Positions 1-6,355 of a stretch of 6,989 nucleotides of DNA are shown in pieces (within the stretch, counting starts at the first letter, position 1; every line of letters starts with the position of its first letter). Source of the DNA: an uncultured Pirellulaceae bacterium (GTDB taxonomy: Bacteria > Planctomycetota > Planctomycetia > Pirellulales > Pirellulaceae); contig CAKQNH010000245.1 in assembly GCA_934255105.1 (NCBI GenBank), positions 1-6,989 on the forward strand. The letters are read 5' to 3'. Under the pieces are notes generated by a model. It was not told the origin of the DNA, made no database searches, and saw only the letters and a list, made by a program, of their open reading frames with translations. The translations under genes were made by a program, and so were the position numbers.

Positions 1-1205
1 ATATGTGGCTGACTGGTTTCGACGCGCCTAGTATGCACACGCTCTACATCGACAAACCGATGAAGGGTCATAACTTGATGCAGGCCATTGCCCGCGTTAA
101 TCGCGTACATAAAGACAAAACCGGCGGACTGGTCGTCGACTATCTCGGCATCGCCGCCGACTTGAAAGAGGCGCTCTCATTCTATTCCGATGCTGGCGGC
201 AAAGGCGATCCGACGCTGGCTCAGGAGCAAGCCGTCGAGATCATGCTGGAAAAGCTCGAAGTTGTCTCGGCCATGTACCACGGTTTTGCCTACGAGGATT
301 ACTTCGACGCGGACACATCGCAGAAGCTCAGCATCATTCTGGCTGCCGAGAACCATATTCTTGGGCTGCCCAAAGGCAAGAAGCGTTATATCGACAATGT
401 AACCTCGCTGTCCAAGGCATTCTCCATTGCCGTGCCGCACGCGCAGGCAATGGGCGTCAAGGACGAGGTCGGTTTCTTCCAGGCCGTGAAAGCCCGCTTG
501 GTCAAGTTCGAGCCGGCAGGGGAGGGGACGAGCGACGTTGAGCTCGAGACCACTATTCGGCAAGTGATCGATGCCGCTTTGGTGTCCGACCAAGTGATTG
601 ACGTCTTCGATGCCGCAGGCATTAAGAAACCGGAAATCTCCGTGCTCTCCGATGAGTTTCTGGCAGAGTTAAAAGACCACGAGCACCAGAACGTGGCGCT
701 TGAAGTCTTGCGCAAGCTGCTCAACGACGAACTCAAGAGCCGCGCCAAAAAGAACCTCGTGCAGAGCAAAGCCCTACTCGAAATGCTTGAGACCGCGATT
801 AAACGCTACCAGAACAAAATCTTAACCGCTGCCGAAGTCATGGACGAGCTCATCAAAGTCAGCAAAGAGATCGTCGCATCCGATACGGAAGCCAAGCAGA
901 TGGGGCTGACTGAATTCGAGTACGCCTTTTACACCGCCGTCGCCAACAACGACAGTGCCCGAGAACTGATGCAGCAAGACAAGCTCCGCGAACTCGCCGT
1001 TGTGCTCACTCAAAAAGTCCGCGAGAATGCCAGTATTGATTGGACCATCAAGGAGAGCGTCCGCGCCAAGTTGAAGGTCATCGTAAAGCGTGTCTTAAGG
1101 CAGTTTGGTTATCCACCCGACATGCAGCTACTCGCAACTGAGACGGTATTGAAGCAGGCCGAGATGATCGCAGATGAGTTAAGTATGGATGCTCAGCGAA
1201 ACTAG
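1..1205 (+). CDS. hsdR: Type I restriction enzyme R subunit, C-terminal part (5' end outside window)
   Basis: This is the motor and restriction subunit of a type I restriction-modification complex, which translocates DNA using ATP and cleaves unmethylated DNA. The reading frame is open to the left edge, so the ATG at 3 is internal. About 400 residues are visible; full HsdR proteins are usually around 1000, so the N-terminal nuclease domain and helicase motifs I to IV lie outside. Counting from the ATG at 3, residues 1-9 (MWLTGFDAP) match superfamily 2 motif V, and residues 26-34 (MQAIARVNR) match motif VI with its arginine finger. The GGLVVDYLG at 41-49 follows, as is usual in HsdR. The remaining 350 residues are charged and helical, like the C-terminal assembly domain (EcoEI_R_C/DUF3387 type) that contacts HsdM. 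It ends at TAG 1203-1205. No hsdM or hsdS is visible; they would have to lie upstream. The family call is strong; the subtype is not resolved. Confidence 0.93.
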   Translation, partial: MWLTGFDAPSMHTLYIDKPMKGHNLMQAIARVNRVHKDKTGGLVVDYLGIAADLKEALSFYSDAGGKGDPTLAQEQAVEIMLEKLEVVSAMYHGFAYEDYFDADTSQKLSIILAAENHILGLPKGKKRYIDNVTSLSKAFSIAVPHAQAMGVKDEVGFFQAVKARLVKFEPAGEGTSDVELETTIRQVIDAALVSDQVIDVFDAAGIKKPEISVLSDEFLAELKDHEHQNVALEVLRKLLNDELKSRAKKNLVQSKALLEMLETAIKRYQNKILTAAEVMDELIKVSKEIVASDTEAKQMGLTEFEYAFYTAVANNDSARELMQQDKLRELAVVLTQKVRENASIDWTIKESVRAKLKVIVKRVLRQFGYPPDMQLLATETVLKQAEMIADELSMDAQRN

Positions 1206-1264
1206 AGAAGTTTGCCGTTGGTGTGAATTATGGTAACCGTTCACGAGTCAGTTCTTTTTTTGAC

Positions 1265-1351
1265 CACGAAATACACGAAATACACGAAATACACGAAATA
1301 CACGAAGGACACGAAGGACACGAAGGACACGAAGGACACGAAGGACACGAA
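1265..1351. repeat. 9-bp tandem repeat array, two sub-types (CACGAAATA x4 then CACGAAGGA x5, plus a partial unit)
   Basis: Four exact copies of CACGAAATA (1265-1300) are followed by five exact copies of CACGAAGGA (1301-1345) and a partial CACGAA (1346-1351). Because the unit is three codons long, frames stay open across it and read as HEI/HEG or YTK/DTK peptides. Two such open frames start near 1223 and 1230, and I regard both as artefacts. The array is an expansion of the left inner arm of the surrounding inverted-repeat element; the right arm carries only two comparable units. The sharp switch between sub-types suggests two separate rounds of slippage or unequal crossing-over. Confidence 0.95.
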
Positions 1352-1550
1352 AAGCTGGCTCTGTTCGTCTTCAAGTGTCAGTGCATTCCGCGATTTCATC
1401 CTCAAAATCCTTTAGTGGAAGATTTGTTGACATTGCTCTAAGTAGACCTCGGACAACGCACCCCTGACTTTGCAACTTTCATCTTCGAACAGTATCTCAG
1501 CATTGCCCATTACCTCGTTGCTGGACCACCAAAAACACCAGCAGATATTT

Positions 1551-1577
1551 TTTCGTGTGTTTCGTGTGTTTCGTGGT
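1551..1577. repeat. Right inner arm of the inverted-repeat element
   Basis: This arm reads TTTCGTGTG repeated twice, then TTTCGTGGT, and is the inverse of 1263-1289. The unit is CACGAAACA on the other strand, so both arms share the CACGAA core but differ in the last three bases. A T-run (1548-1553) sits on its inner side. If the region is transcribed rightward from hsdR, the two arms could pair into a long stem with a loop of about 260 nt, or pair in shifted registers because the left arm is a tandem array. Confidence 0.8.
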
Positions 1578-1617
1578 TATGGCAACTCCTAAGCCTCCAA
1601 GTTCGTGAATGGTTACC

Positions 1618-1884
1618 TTCTTCTTTTGGCGTTCAGCGTCACGCAGCAGCCCGGCTTTACCGTAGTCGCAGCCCCGTCCACGCTCAGCGGCTGCCGGTGG
1701 ACCGCCAAAATGCCAGGACGATGGACGGTCGACCAGCGAATCAAAATTTGTGGTGCGTCGGCCACTAATCTACGGGAATTTCGGGAGTTTTACAGAGGAT
1801 TCCCAATTCAGCAGAGGGTGTCTGTTGTATCGTGGCCGAACCGCCTGATTGGGAGGCGGAGTGATGAGCGGGCAGGCCATGCAA
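1618..1884. other. Intergenic region, nothing recognised
   Basis: This stretch lies between the right end of the inverted-repeat element and the stop of the esterase gene. A 104-codon plus-strand open frame (1605-1919) begins inside the outer inverted repeat and runs into the 3' end of the opposing esterase. Its product is Arg- and Trp-rich without a recognisable domain, so I do not call it a gene. A weak interrupted inverted repeat (1801-1811 with 1845-1854, loop of 33 nt) lies just beyond the esterase stop, but it has no T-run and too large a loop to call a terminator. Confidence 0.5.
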
Positions 1885-2748
1885 TCATTCTTGAGGGGGA
1901 GCTAATGATCGGTTGGTGAAATCAATCACGATTGGTATCGATTGGCGGACGACGTCAAAGGTGTGTCTCCCGGATAACAAGACCCAACGGTGTTCGATCT
2001 CGTTCGCTTGCAGTGCTTCACGAAAATTCTCATTCATCGTGCGGTCGAAGGCGCGATCTGCGGTGATCAGTAGAATTCGGCTGCCAGCCAGGGTGGACGC
2101 TTGATGAAGGGGATTCAAACGGTCCCAGGTTTTTCTGTCGCTGCCGAATCGTTTCACCGGGATCTCATATCCTTGCCCTGCAGGAAATCCCGTGCGCGGA
2201 AAATCGAGCAGCCCAATAATGGAACAGGCTGTCTTGAACTGGCCAGGGTGCGAGACGGCAAACTGGATCGCTCCATACCCTCCCATGGACCAGCCACAGA
2301 TGCCACGCCGCTCGGGTTCGCTACTCAAGTGATACCGCCGCGTGGCAACCTCCATGGCCTCTTCAAGCCAAGTAGAATACCGATCCGAGGGGTTGGCGGG
2401 GGAATCGATGTACCAGCCATCGTCTCCCTGCGGGAAAACAATTACCACTTGCGTTTTCAACAACTCTTTGAATGCGACCGGATCATCGACTAGTGAATGG
2501 CAGGTTCGACCTCGCCCATGCAGCCAGAACAGCACAGGCTGCTGTTCCACGCGGACCATCTGCCCCGGAAATACGACACACAACGACATGGTCTTGTGCA
2601 GTGTGCGACTCTCGAACGTCAGCAGCTCGACGCGGGGAGCAATGGACTTGGCTTGAATCTCTAGCGACTGACCGAATGTGGGCGCAGAGAGAAGGAATGT
2701 CGCCATCAGACATGCTGCCAGGCTGAGCAGTTCGCATCTAGGATTCAT
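1885..2748 (-). CDS. Exported alpha/beta-hydrolase, putative esterase (esterase D/FrmB-like)
   Basis: A 287-residue secreted serine hydrolase, likely cleaving ester bonds such as acyl groups on carbohydrates; the substrate is unknown. Residues 1 to about 27 form a signal peptide: short charged start, hydrophobic LLSLAACLMATFLLSA, then a probable cut near TFGQ. The nucleophile elbow is G152-W-S154-M-G156, giving Ser154. LHGRG at 76-80 is the usual oxyanion-hole region after the first core strand. Asp231 (LITAD) is the likely acid, with Asp235 as an alternative, and His262 (SGRHTF) completes the triad at the expected place. Length fits the putative esterase family (PF00756 type). The ATG at 2748 is chosen because it gives a complete signal peptide; no clear Shine-Dalgarno precedes it. 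It lies 34 bp after the sialidase-like gene on the same strand, so the two are probably co-transcribed. The family call is strong; formylglutathione hydrolase activity is not implied, since the protein is exported. Confidence 0.87.
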   Translation of the reverse strand: MNPRCELLSLAACLMATFLLSAPTFGQSLEIQAKSIAPRVELLTFESRTLHKTMSLCVVFPGQMVRVEQQPVLFWLHGRGRTCHSLVDDPVAFKELLKTQVVIVFPQGDDGWYIDSPANPSDRYSTWLEEAMEVATRRYHLSSEPERRGICGWSMGGYGAIQFAVSHPGQFKTACSIIGLLDFPRTGFPAGQGYEIPVKRFGSDRKTWDRLNPLHQASTLAGSRILLITADRAFDRTMNENFREALQANEIEHRWVLLSGRHTFDVVRQSIPIVIDFTNRSLAPPQE

Positions 2749-2772
2749 CGCAAATTCTCTGCTGCTTGATCA

Positions 2773-2798
2773 GCGGGCCTCATTAGCGGACCTCATTC
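2773..2798. repeat. 13-bp imperfect tandem duplication across a stop codon
   Basis: GCGGGCCTCATTA (2773-2785) and GCGGACCTCATTC (2786-2798) are adjacent near-copies differing at two positions. On the minus strand this means that the last codons of the sialidase-like gene are repeated immediately around and after its TAA. It is a small local duplication that probably created or moved the stop and part of the 34-bp gap to the esterase gene. Confidence 0.7.
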
Positions 2799-3994
2799 CA
2801 GTCAAATTCCAAACGGATCAGATCAGATTTCGCAGCCGATCCAATGCGACGGTAAGTGATGATGTTCAACTTTGCGCCCGATTGCCCCTCTTCAAAGTAG
2901 GGCATCGCATAATAGCCATCCTTCACGACTTCATCGGACTTGACAGGATCGAGTACAACCATGCGCTTGACTTCATATGTTTCTGAGTCCAACCGAAAGT
3001 TTGCCAACTCCATCCGCCCTTTCCGATGGTTCCTCCCCAGCAGATACACCTCTCCATCGCGACGATAGAGGCGAGGACGACCGATGTGAGACTCCATTTC
3101 CGGTGTCTGACCTGTCAAATCGAGCTGCTGAAGAAGATTGAATTCGGAATCGACTCGATGTAGTCGGAGCTTGGAGTCGTATCCACGCGTCGCGATCAGA
3201 AAACCGTCCTCAAGTGCCAGCAGTGAGCTCTCGTTCAGCTTCAGCCCACCGAACTCCTGGCTTAGATTCTTCACGAATTGCCACGTTTCGCCGTTGTCCG
3301 AACTGGTAATCACACACACTTCGCCGTACACGCGCCGGCCCTGGTCATCGGTCAATCCGGTCTGGGGAGGCAACTCCGGAAAGGTCATCGCCAGGGCATA
3401 CACCGCGTGTTCTACGCTAACCGCCTCGAAGAGATACCCGTACTCCACGCCGTCAATGAGCCCCAGCTTGTGCATCGGGGTGAAAGTTCGTCCCTGATCG
3501 TTGCTCTGCGTCCATTCAATTCCTGTGCGCTGGTTTGTCTTGGCAGTCTCGCCGGGCACAACACGCTGCACATCGGCGAAATTGCCGATGCTGCCATTGG
3601 GAAATTGAACCCATTCCCCCATTTGATAGACTAGTTTGGAGTTCTGCCCGAGGACTTTCCGCTCTTCGACTTGATTCGATTTCGTATTGAAGCGGATCGC
3701 TTCCAACAGCGCCCCGGGGTCGACTGCGTGCCCACGGCCGCGCTTATAGGAGATGAGGACCTCATTGGGAGCGGTGCGGATGAGAGCGGGAAACGCTAGG
3801 TAGTCCATCTCGCCCCGGCGAGTAAAGTCATCTGCAGCGAGGACCGTTTGCTCCTGTCGACTCTGCGGAAACTCTGGCTCAACTCCCTGTGCAAGCTGGC
3901 CCAGCAAGCTGCCTCCAATCGTAAGTAAAAGAGCAACTCCGTGGCGTATGGTCGGAACCTGGAAGTGATTGACTAGACGCGATTGGAAATTCAT
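2783..3994 (-). CDS. Exported BNR/Asp-box sialidase-like protein
   Basis: A 403-residue secreted protein of the sialidase (neuraminidase) beta-propeller superfamily. Residues 1 to about 37 form a signal peptide: positive region ending IRH, hydrophobic GVALLLTIGGSLLGQLA, then AQG. Two Asp-box motifs are visible: S164-N-D-Q-G-R-T-F171 (a variant) and S231-S-D-N-G-E-T-W238 (canonical SxDxGxTW). An arginine-bearing early strand (FPALIRT, 68-74) and the following KRGRGHA lie where sialidases carry active-site arginines, and YYAMPYF at 361-367 may supply the tyrosine. This is positional reasoning only. Many family members outside true neuraminidases act on other glycans or have no known activity, so the substrate is open. 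The ATG at 3994 gives a full signal peptide; the upstream sequence has no strong Shine-Dalgarno. It is the first gene of a minus-strand pair with the esterase and is divergent from the FAD oxidoreductase across 233 bp. Confidence 0.84.
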   Translation of the reverse strand: MNFQSRLVNHFQVPTIRHGVALLLTIGGSLLGQLAQGVEPEFPQSRQEQTVLAADDFTRRGEMDYLAFPALIRTAPNEVLISYKRGRGHAVDPGALLEAIRFNTKSNQVEERKVLGQNSKLVYQMGEWVQFPNGSIGNFADVQRVVPGETAKTNQRTGIEWTQSNDQGRTFTPMHKLGLIDGVEYGYLFEAVSVEHAVYALAMTFPELPPQTGLTDDQGRRVYGEVCVITSSDNGETWQFVKNLSQEFGGLKLNESSLLALEDGFLIATRGYDSKLRLHRVDSEFNLLQQLDLTGQTPEMESHIGRPRLYRRDGEVYLLGRNHRKGRMELANFRLDSETYEVKRMVVLDPVKSDEVVKDGYYAMPYFEEGQSGAKLNIITYRRIGSAAKSDLIRLEFDWNEVR

Positions 3995-4227
3995 CAGCGG
4001 ATTTGCTCAGAAAGTGTGAAAGCGGGATTTATTGTCCGTGATATTCGATATCAGTTTGACAATCTACTAACCGTTCTGACAGGGAAGGTACATTATGGCA
4101 TACCAGCGGGAAGTTTGCTGATTGTGCGGACTACTTATCCTGATGATTCAAATGATTGCAGGAGCGAAGACAATTTTATCTGTGCGAAATTTAACAGGCT
4201 GCTCAAGCGGCAGGAGCAACATGGCAA
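3995..4227. promoter_or_regulatory. Divergent intergenic region between sialidase-like and FAD oxidoreductase genes
   Basis: The two flanking genes point away from each other, so promoters for both directions must lie in these 233 bases or within the neighbouring coding sequence. The region is visibly more AT-rich than its flanks. A perfect TTGACA occurs at 4056-4061 on the plus strand, but no good -10 box follows at 16-18 bp, so I do not assign a promoter. I find no clear operator palindrome. An open frame from 3983 to 4558 crosses this region but conflicts with the well-supported oxidoreductase frame and has no recognisable product. Confidence 0.45.
4212..4216 (+). promoter_or_regulatory. 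Shine-Dalgarno AGGAG for the FAD oxidoreductase gene
   Basis: AGGAG lies 11 nt before the ATG at 4228. It is only 4 nt before another ATG at 4221, which opens a six-codon frame ending TAA at 4239-4241. The long frame starting at 4228 immediately encodes the nucleotide-binding strand, so 4228 is the real start. The tiny overlapping frame may be chance or may affect initiation. Confidence 0.5.
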
Positions 4228-6108
4228 ATGCGGAATTCTAAGTTGGAATGCGACGTCTTGGTGGCGGGCGGGGGACCGGCGGGGTGGACGGCTGCACTTG
4301 CGGCCGCCCGCTCAGGAGCCCGAGTCGTCTTGTGTCAGGATCGTCCGGTTCTGGGGGGCAACGCCTCCAGCGAAGTTCGCATGCATATCGTGGGGGCCGA
4401 TGGTAGCGGAAGTCGCGGAATTCCTCTCGCCTGCGAAGCGCGCGAAGGCGGAATCATTGAGGAGCTCCGCCTGGACGCCAGCGTCAGAAATCCTCAACGC
4501 TCCTCGTCAATGTTTGATCTTCTGCTCTGGGAAAAGTGTCAGGCGGAATCAAACCTGAAGCTGCTGCTCAATACCACAGTGACAGGTGCTGATGTTTCTG
4601 ACGGATTGATTCGTTCCGCGGCAGCCGTCCGCCATTCCACGGAAGAGCAATTCCACATCGAGGCTCGCGTGTTCATCGACTGCACAGGTGATGGGCGTTT
4701 AGGCGTGGAGGCTGGAGCCTCCTTTCGCGAAGGCCGTGAAGGGTCGCATGAATTCGGAGAATCGCTCGCAGTGGCTGAGCCCGACTCGTGCCGCCTGGGC
4801 TCCTCGATCATGTTTCAGGCTCGACGCCATGACCGCCCAGTCCCATTCCTTTGCCCCGAGTGGGCACGAAAGTTCACCGAGGAGGATTTGAAACTCCGAC
4901 CGCACGCCGTGGCAGAACTGGATCGCGGGCTCGAATACGGTTACTGGTGGATCGAGTGGGGGGGAACTCTGGATACCATCCGCGACAATGAAGCGATCCG
5001 GGACGAACTGTTGCGGATTGTGATGGGAGTCTGGGATCACGTCAAAAACGGCGGCCAGCATGGCGCCGCGAACTGGGCGCTGGAATGGTTCGGCTTCCTC
5101 CCTGGGAAACGCGAGAGCCGCCGCTTCACCGGCTTGCATGTCCTGACCGAACGGGACGTCATGCAGTCGCTACCCAAGCCGGATGCCATCGCTTATGGAG
5201 GCTGGCCCATCGATGTTCATCCACCTGAAGGAGTCGATGCGTCTGAATTGCCTCCCTGTGTGCAGCACCCGGTGCCGTTGCTCTACGATATTCCCCTGAG
5301 AGCTTGCATCAGCCGGGACATTCCCAACCTCATGTTCGCAGGTAGAAATCTCTCCGCCACACACATCGCTTTTGCCTCGACGCGCGTCATGGCAACCTGC
5401 TCTGTTGTTGGACAGGGTGTTGGAACCGCAGCGGCTCTGTCGGTCCGCCGACAGCAAACTCCCGCCGACATGGTCGGGGACGTAAAGGCGATCGACGAAT
5501 TGCAACAGCAGCTCTTGCGCGACGACTGCTTTCTGATCGGTAAGACAAACACCCAGACGCATGATCTTGCCAAGTCTGCCAGTGTTCACACCTCTAGCGA
5601 ACAGCCGGAGGGCCCAGCGAAAAATGTGGTCAGTGGGCAGACTCGCAGCGTTCATGGATCGAAAGGGGTGGCGGCCGGCAGAACAACATCCGGGACGCAT
5701 CGCTGGATGAGCTCCCCTGCAGACGGCTTTCCAGTCTCTGTCGAGTTGCGCTGGCCGGAGCCGATTCAGGCGTGCGAAGTTCAATTCATCTTCGATACCG
5801 GCCTGCATCGCGTTCTGACGTTCAGCCTAGCTGATGCCTACACGCAGAAAATGATCTGGGGAGAGCCGCAACCCGAAACCGCCAGAGATTACCTGGTTGA
5901 AGTTCGTTCTGGCGCTCAGTCTGGCGCTCAGTGGACCGAGGTGTGTCACATAGAAGGGAATTATCAACGGCTGCGAAGACACTCCCTTCGGTCGATCCCC
6001 TTTGATGCGCTTCGCTTGACTGTCCAAGCTTCAAACGGATCCGATCACGCCCGCGTTTGCGAGATTCGAGTCACTGCAGGGGCTGCAGATTTATACGGCC
6101 GATCCTGA
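4228..6108 (+). CDS. FAD-dependent oxidoreductase with C-terminal beta-sandwich-like domain
   Basis: A 626-residue flavoprotein of the FAD_oxidored (PF12831) type, common in polysaccharide-degrading bacteria; the reaction is not known for most members. Residues 9-38 form the dinucleotide-binding fold with G14-G-G-P-A-G19, and QDRPVLGGNASSEVRM (37-52) is the family's characteristic continuation. A second FAD-contact region lies at about 353-406, including MFAGRNLSATHIAF and the GQGVGTAAAL helix start. From about residue 500 (FPVSVELRWPEP) to 617 the sequence becomes strand-rich and ends ARVCEIRV, resembling the discoidin-like beta-sandwich tails of related proteins. No signal peptide is visible, so it is probably cytoplasmic. 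The start at 4228 is preceded by AGGAG. It is divergent from the sialidase-like and esterase genes, which suggests a shared catabolic task. The last residues (TAGAADLYGRS) look unlike a normal family end and overlap a gene remnant in another frame, so the native stop was probably lost. Confidence 0.9.
   Translation: MRNSKLECDVLVAGGGPAGWTAALAAARSGARVVLCQDRPVLGGNASSEVRMHIVGADGSGSRGIPLACEAREGGIIEELRLDASVRNPQRSSSMFDLLLWEKCQAESNLKLLLNTTVTGADVSDGLIRSAAAVRHSTEEQFHIEARVFIDCTGDGRLGVEAGASFREGREGSHEFGESLAVAEPDSCRLGSSIMFQARRHDRPVPFLCPEWARKFTEEDLKLRPHAVAELDRGLEYGYWWIEWGGTLDTIRDNEAIRDELLRIVMGVWDHVKNGGQHGAANWALEWFGFLPGKRESRRFTGLHVLTERDVMQSLPKPDAIAYGGWPIDVHPPEGVDASELPPCVQHPVPLLYDIPLRACISRDIPNLMFAGRNLSATHIAFASTRVMATCSVVGQGVGTAAALSVRRQQTPADMVGDVKAIDELQQQLLRDDCFLIGKTNTQTHDLAKSASVHTSSEQPEGPAKNVVSGQTRSVHGSKGVAAGRTTSGTHRWMSSPADGFPVSVELRWPEPIQACEVQFIFDTGLHRVLTFSLADAYTQKMIWGEPQPETARDYLVEVRSGAQSGAQWTEVCHIEGNYQRLRRHSLRSIPFDALRLTVQASNGSDHARVCEIRVTAGAADLYGRS
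5908..5931 (+). repeat. In-frame 12-bp tandem duplication (SGAQSGAQ)
   Basis: TCTGGCGCTCAG occurs twice in a row, adding four residues (Ser-Gly-Ala-Gln) inside the C-terminal domain of the FAD oxidoreductase. The copies are exact, which suggests a recent slippage event, and the frame is kept. It probably lengthens a surface loop between strands. Confidence 0.85.
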
Positions 6109-6355
6109 CGACGTAATGGGAAAGCCCCAGAACTGGACGTTGCGCCACGAGCTGCGACACCCCTGGGCGGTCGCGGGTTTCGAGCCAACCCGCGAATTGA
6201 ACATGAACTTCTACGGGTATCCGACGATCGCACCGATCGGCCAGGACGAATACCTTGTGGTCTTTACCGAGCGGGCCCTGATCGACGGTCACGAGCAGGC
6301 GGACCTGTTCTATTTCCGTTTCAGCTTGGCAATGATCGCAGGAACGGTGCCATAA
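6080..6355 (+). pseudogene. Headless C-terminal remnant of a second sialidase/BNR-type protein
   Basis: In the frame one base off the oxidoreductase, the sequence reads GLQIYTADPDDV, then MGKPQNWTLRHELRHPW, YGYPTIAPIGQDEYLVVFTE and EQADLFYFRF. This is coherent, strand-rich protein resembling the last propeller blade of sialidase-like (BNR) proteins. I judge this from pattern and composition, not from an alignment. There is no start codon, ribosome site or N-terminal part: the frame runs back into the oxidoreductase gene. An ATG at 6116 exists, but a product from it would be only 79 residues and would begin mid-domain. Protein-like sequence ends at about 6322, exactly where the opposing gene stops, and ten further codons run antisense to that gene before TAA. 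The most economical reading is a deletion that fused the 3' end of a sialidase gene to the 3' end of the oxidoreductase gene. A small real gene is possible but less likely. Confidence 0.6.

Larger units (their letters stand above)
1232..1617. repeat. Nested inverted-repeat element, about 386 bp, non-coding (MITE-like or large hairpin)
   Basis: Two nested pairs of inverted repeats bound this segment. The outer pair is GGTAACCGTTCACGA at 1232-1246 against the reverse complement of 1603-1617 (GGTAACCATTCACGA), 14 of 15 matching. The inner pair is 1263-1289 against the reverse complement of 1551-1577, 25 of 27 matching, both starting ACCACGAAA at their outer edge. Outer and inner arms are separated by 16 nt on the left and 25 nt on the right. 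The roughly 200-nt centre (1352-1550) has no convincing gene, and no transposase is visible. The element begins 26 nt after the hsdR stop. I see no clear target-site duplication (left flank ends TTAT, right flank begins TTCT). It may be a non-autonomous mobile element or a structured 3' region. The repeat structure is seen directly; mobility is inference. Confidence 0.75.

Noticed and set aside
1265..1351. Tandem array considered as a CRISPR array
   Set aside because: The unit is 9 bp with no unique spacers between copies and no cas genes are visible.
1223..1441. Open frames reading HEIHEIHEGHEG- or YTKYTKDTK-type peptides across the tandem array
   Set aside because: The 9-bp unit keeps all frames open; the peptides are low-complexity translations of a DNA repeat and lack a credible start signal or domain.
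1801..1854. Interrupted inverted repeat (CCCAATTCAG with CTGATTGGG) just beyond the esterase stop, considered as a terminator
   Set aside because: The loop is 33 nt, one base is unpaired, and no T-run follows on the minus strand.
1605..1919. 104-codon plus-strand open frame
   Set aside because: It starts inside the outer inverted repeat, has no recognisable domain or ribosome site, and overlaps the 3' end of the opposing esterase gene.
4056..4096. TTGACA considered as a -35 box
   Set aside because: No acceptable -10 hexamer lies at 16-18 bp; the nearest AT-rich hexamer is about 29 bp away.
3983..4558. 191-codon plus-strand open frame across the divergent intergenic region
   Set aside because: It overlaps the start of the sialidase-like gene and more than 300 bp of the well-supported oxidoreductase frame; its product has no family features.
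4958..4964. Run of seven G in the oxidoreductase gene, considered as a phase-variation tract
   Set aside because: The frame is intact (WIEWGGTLD), the tract is short, and G-runs of this length are not unusual in this GC-richer gene.
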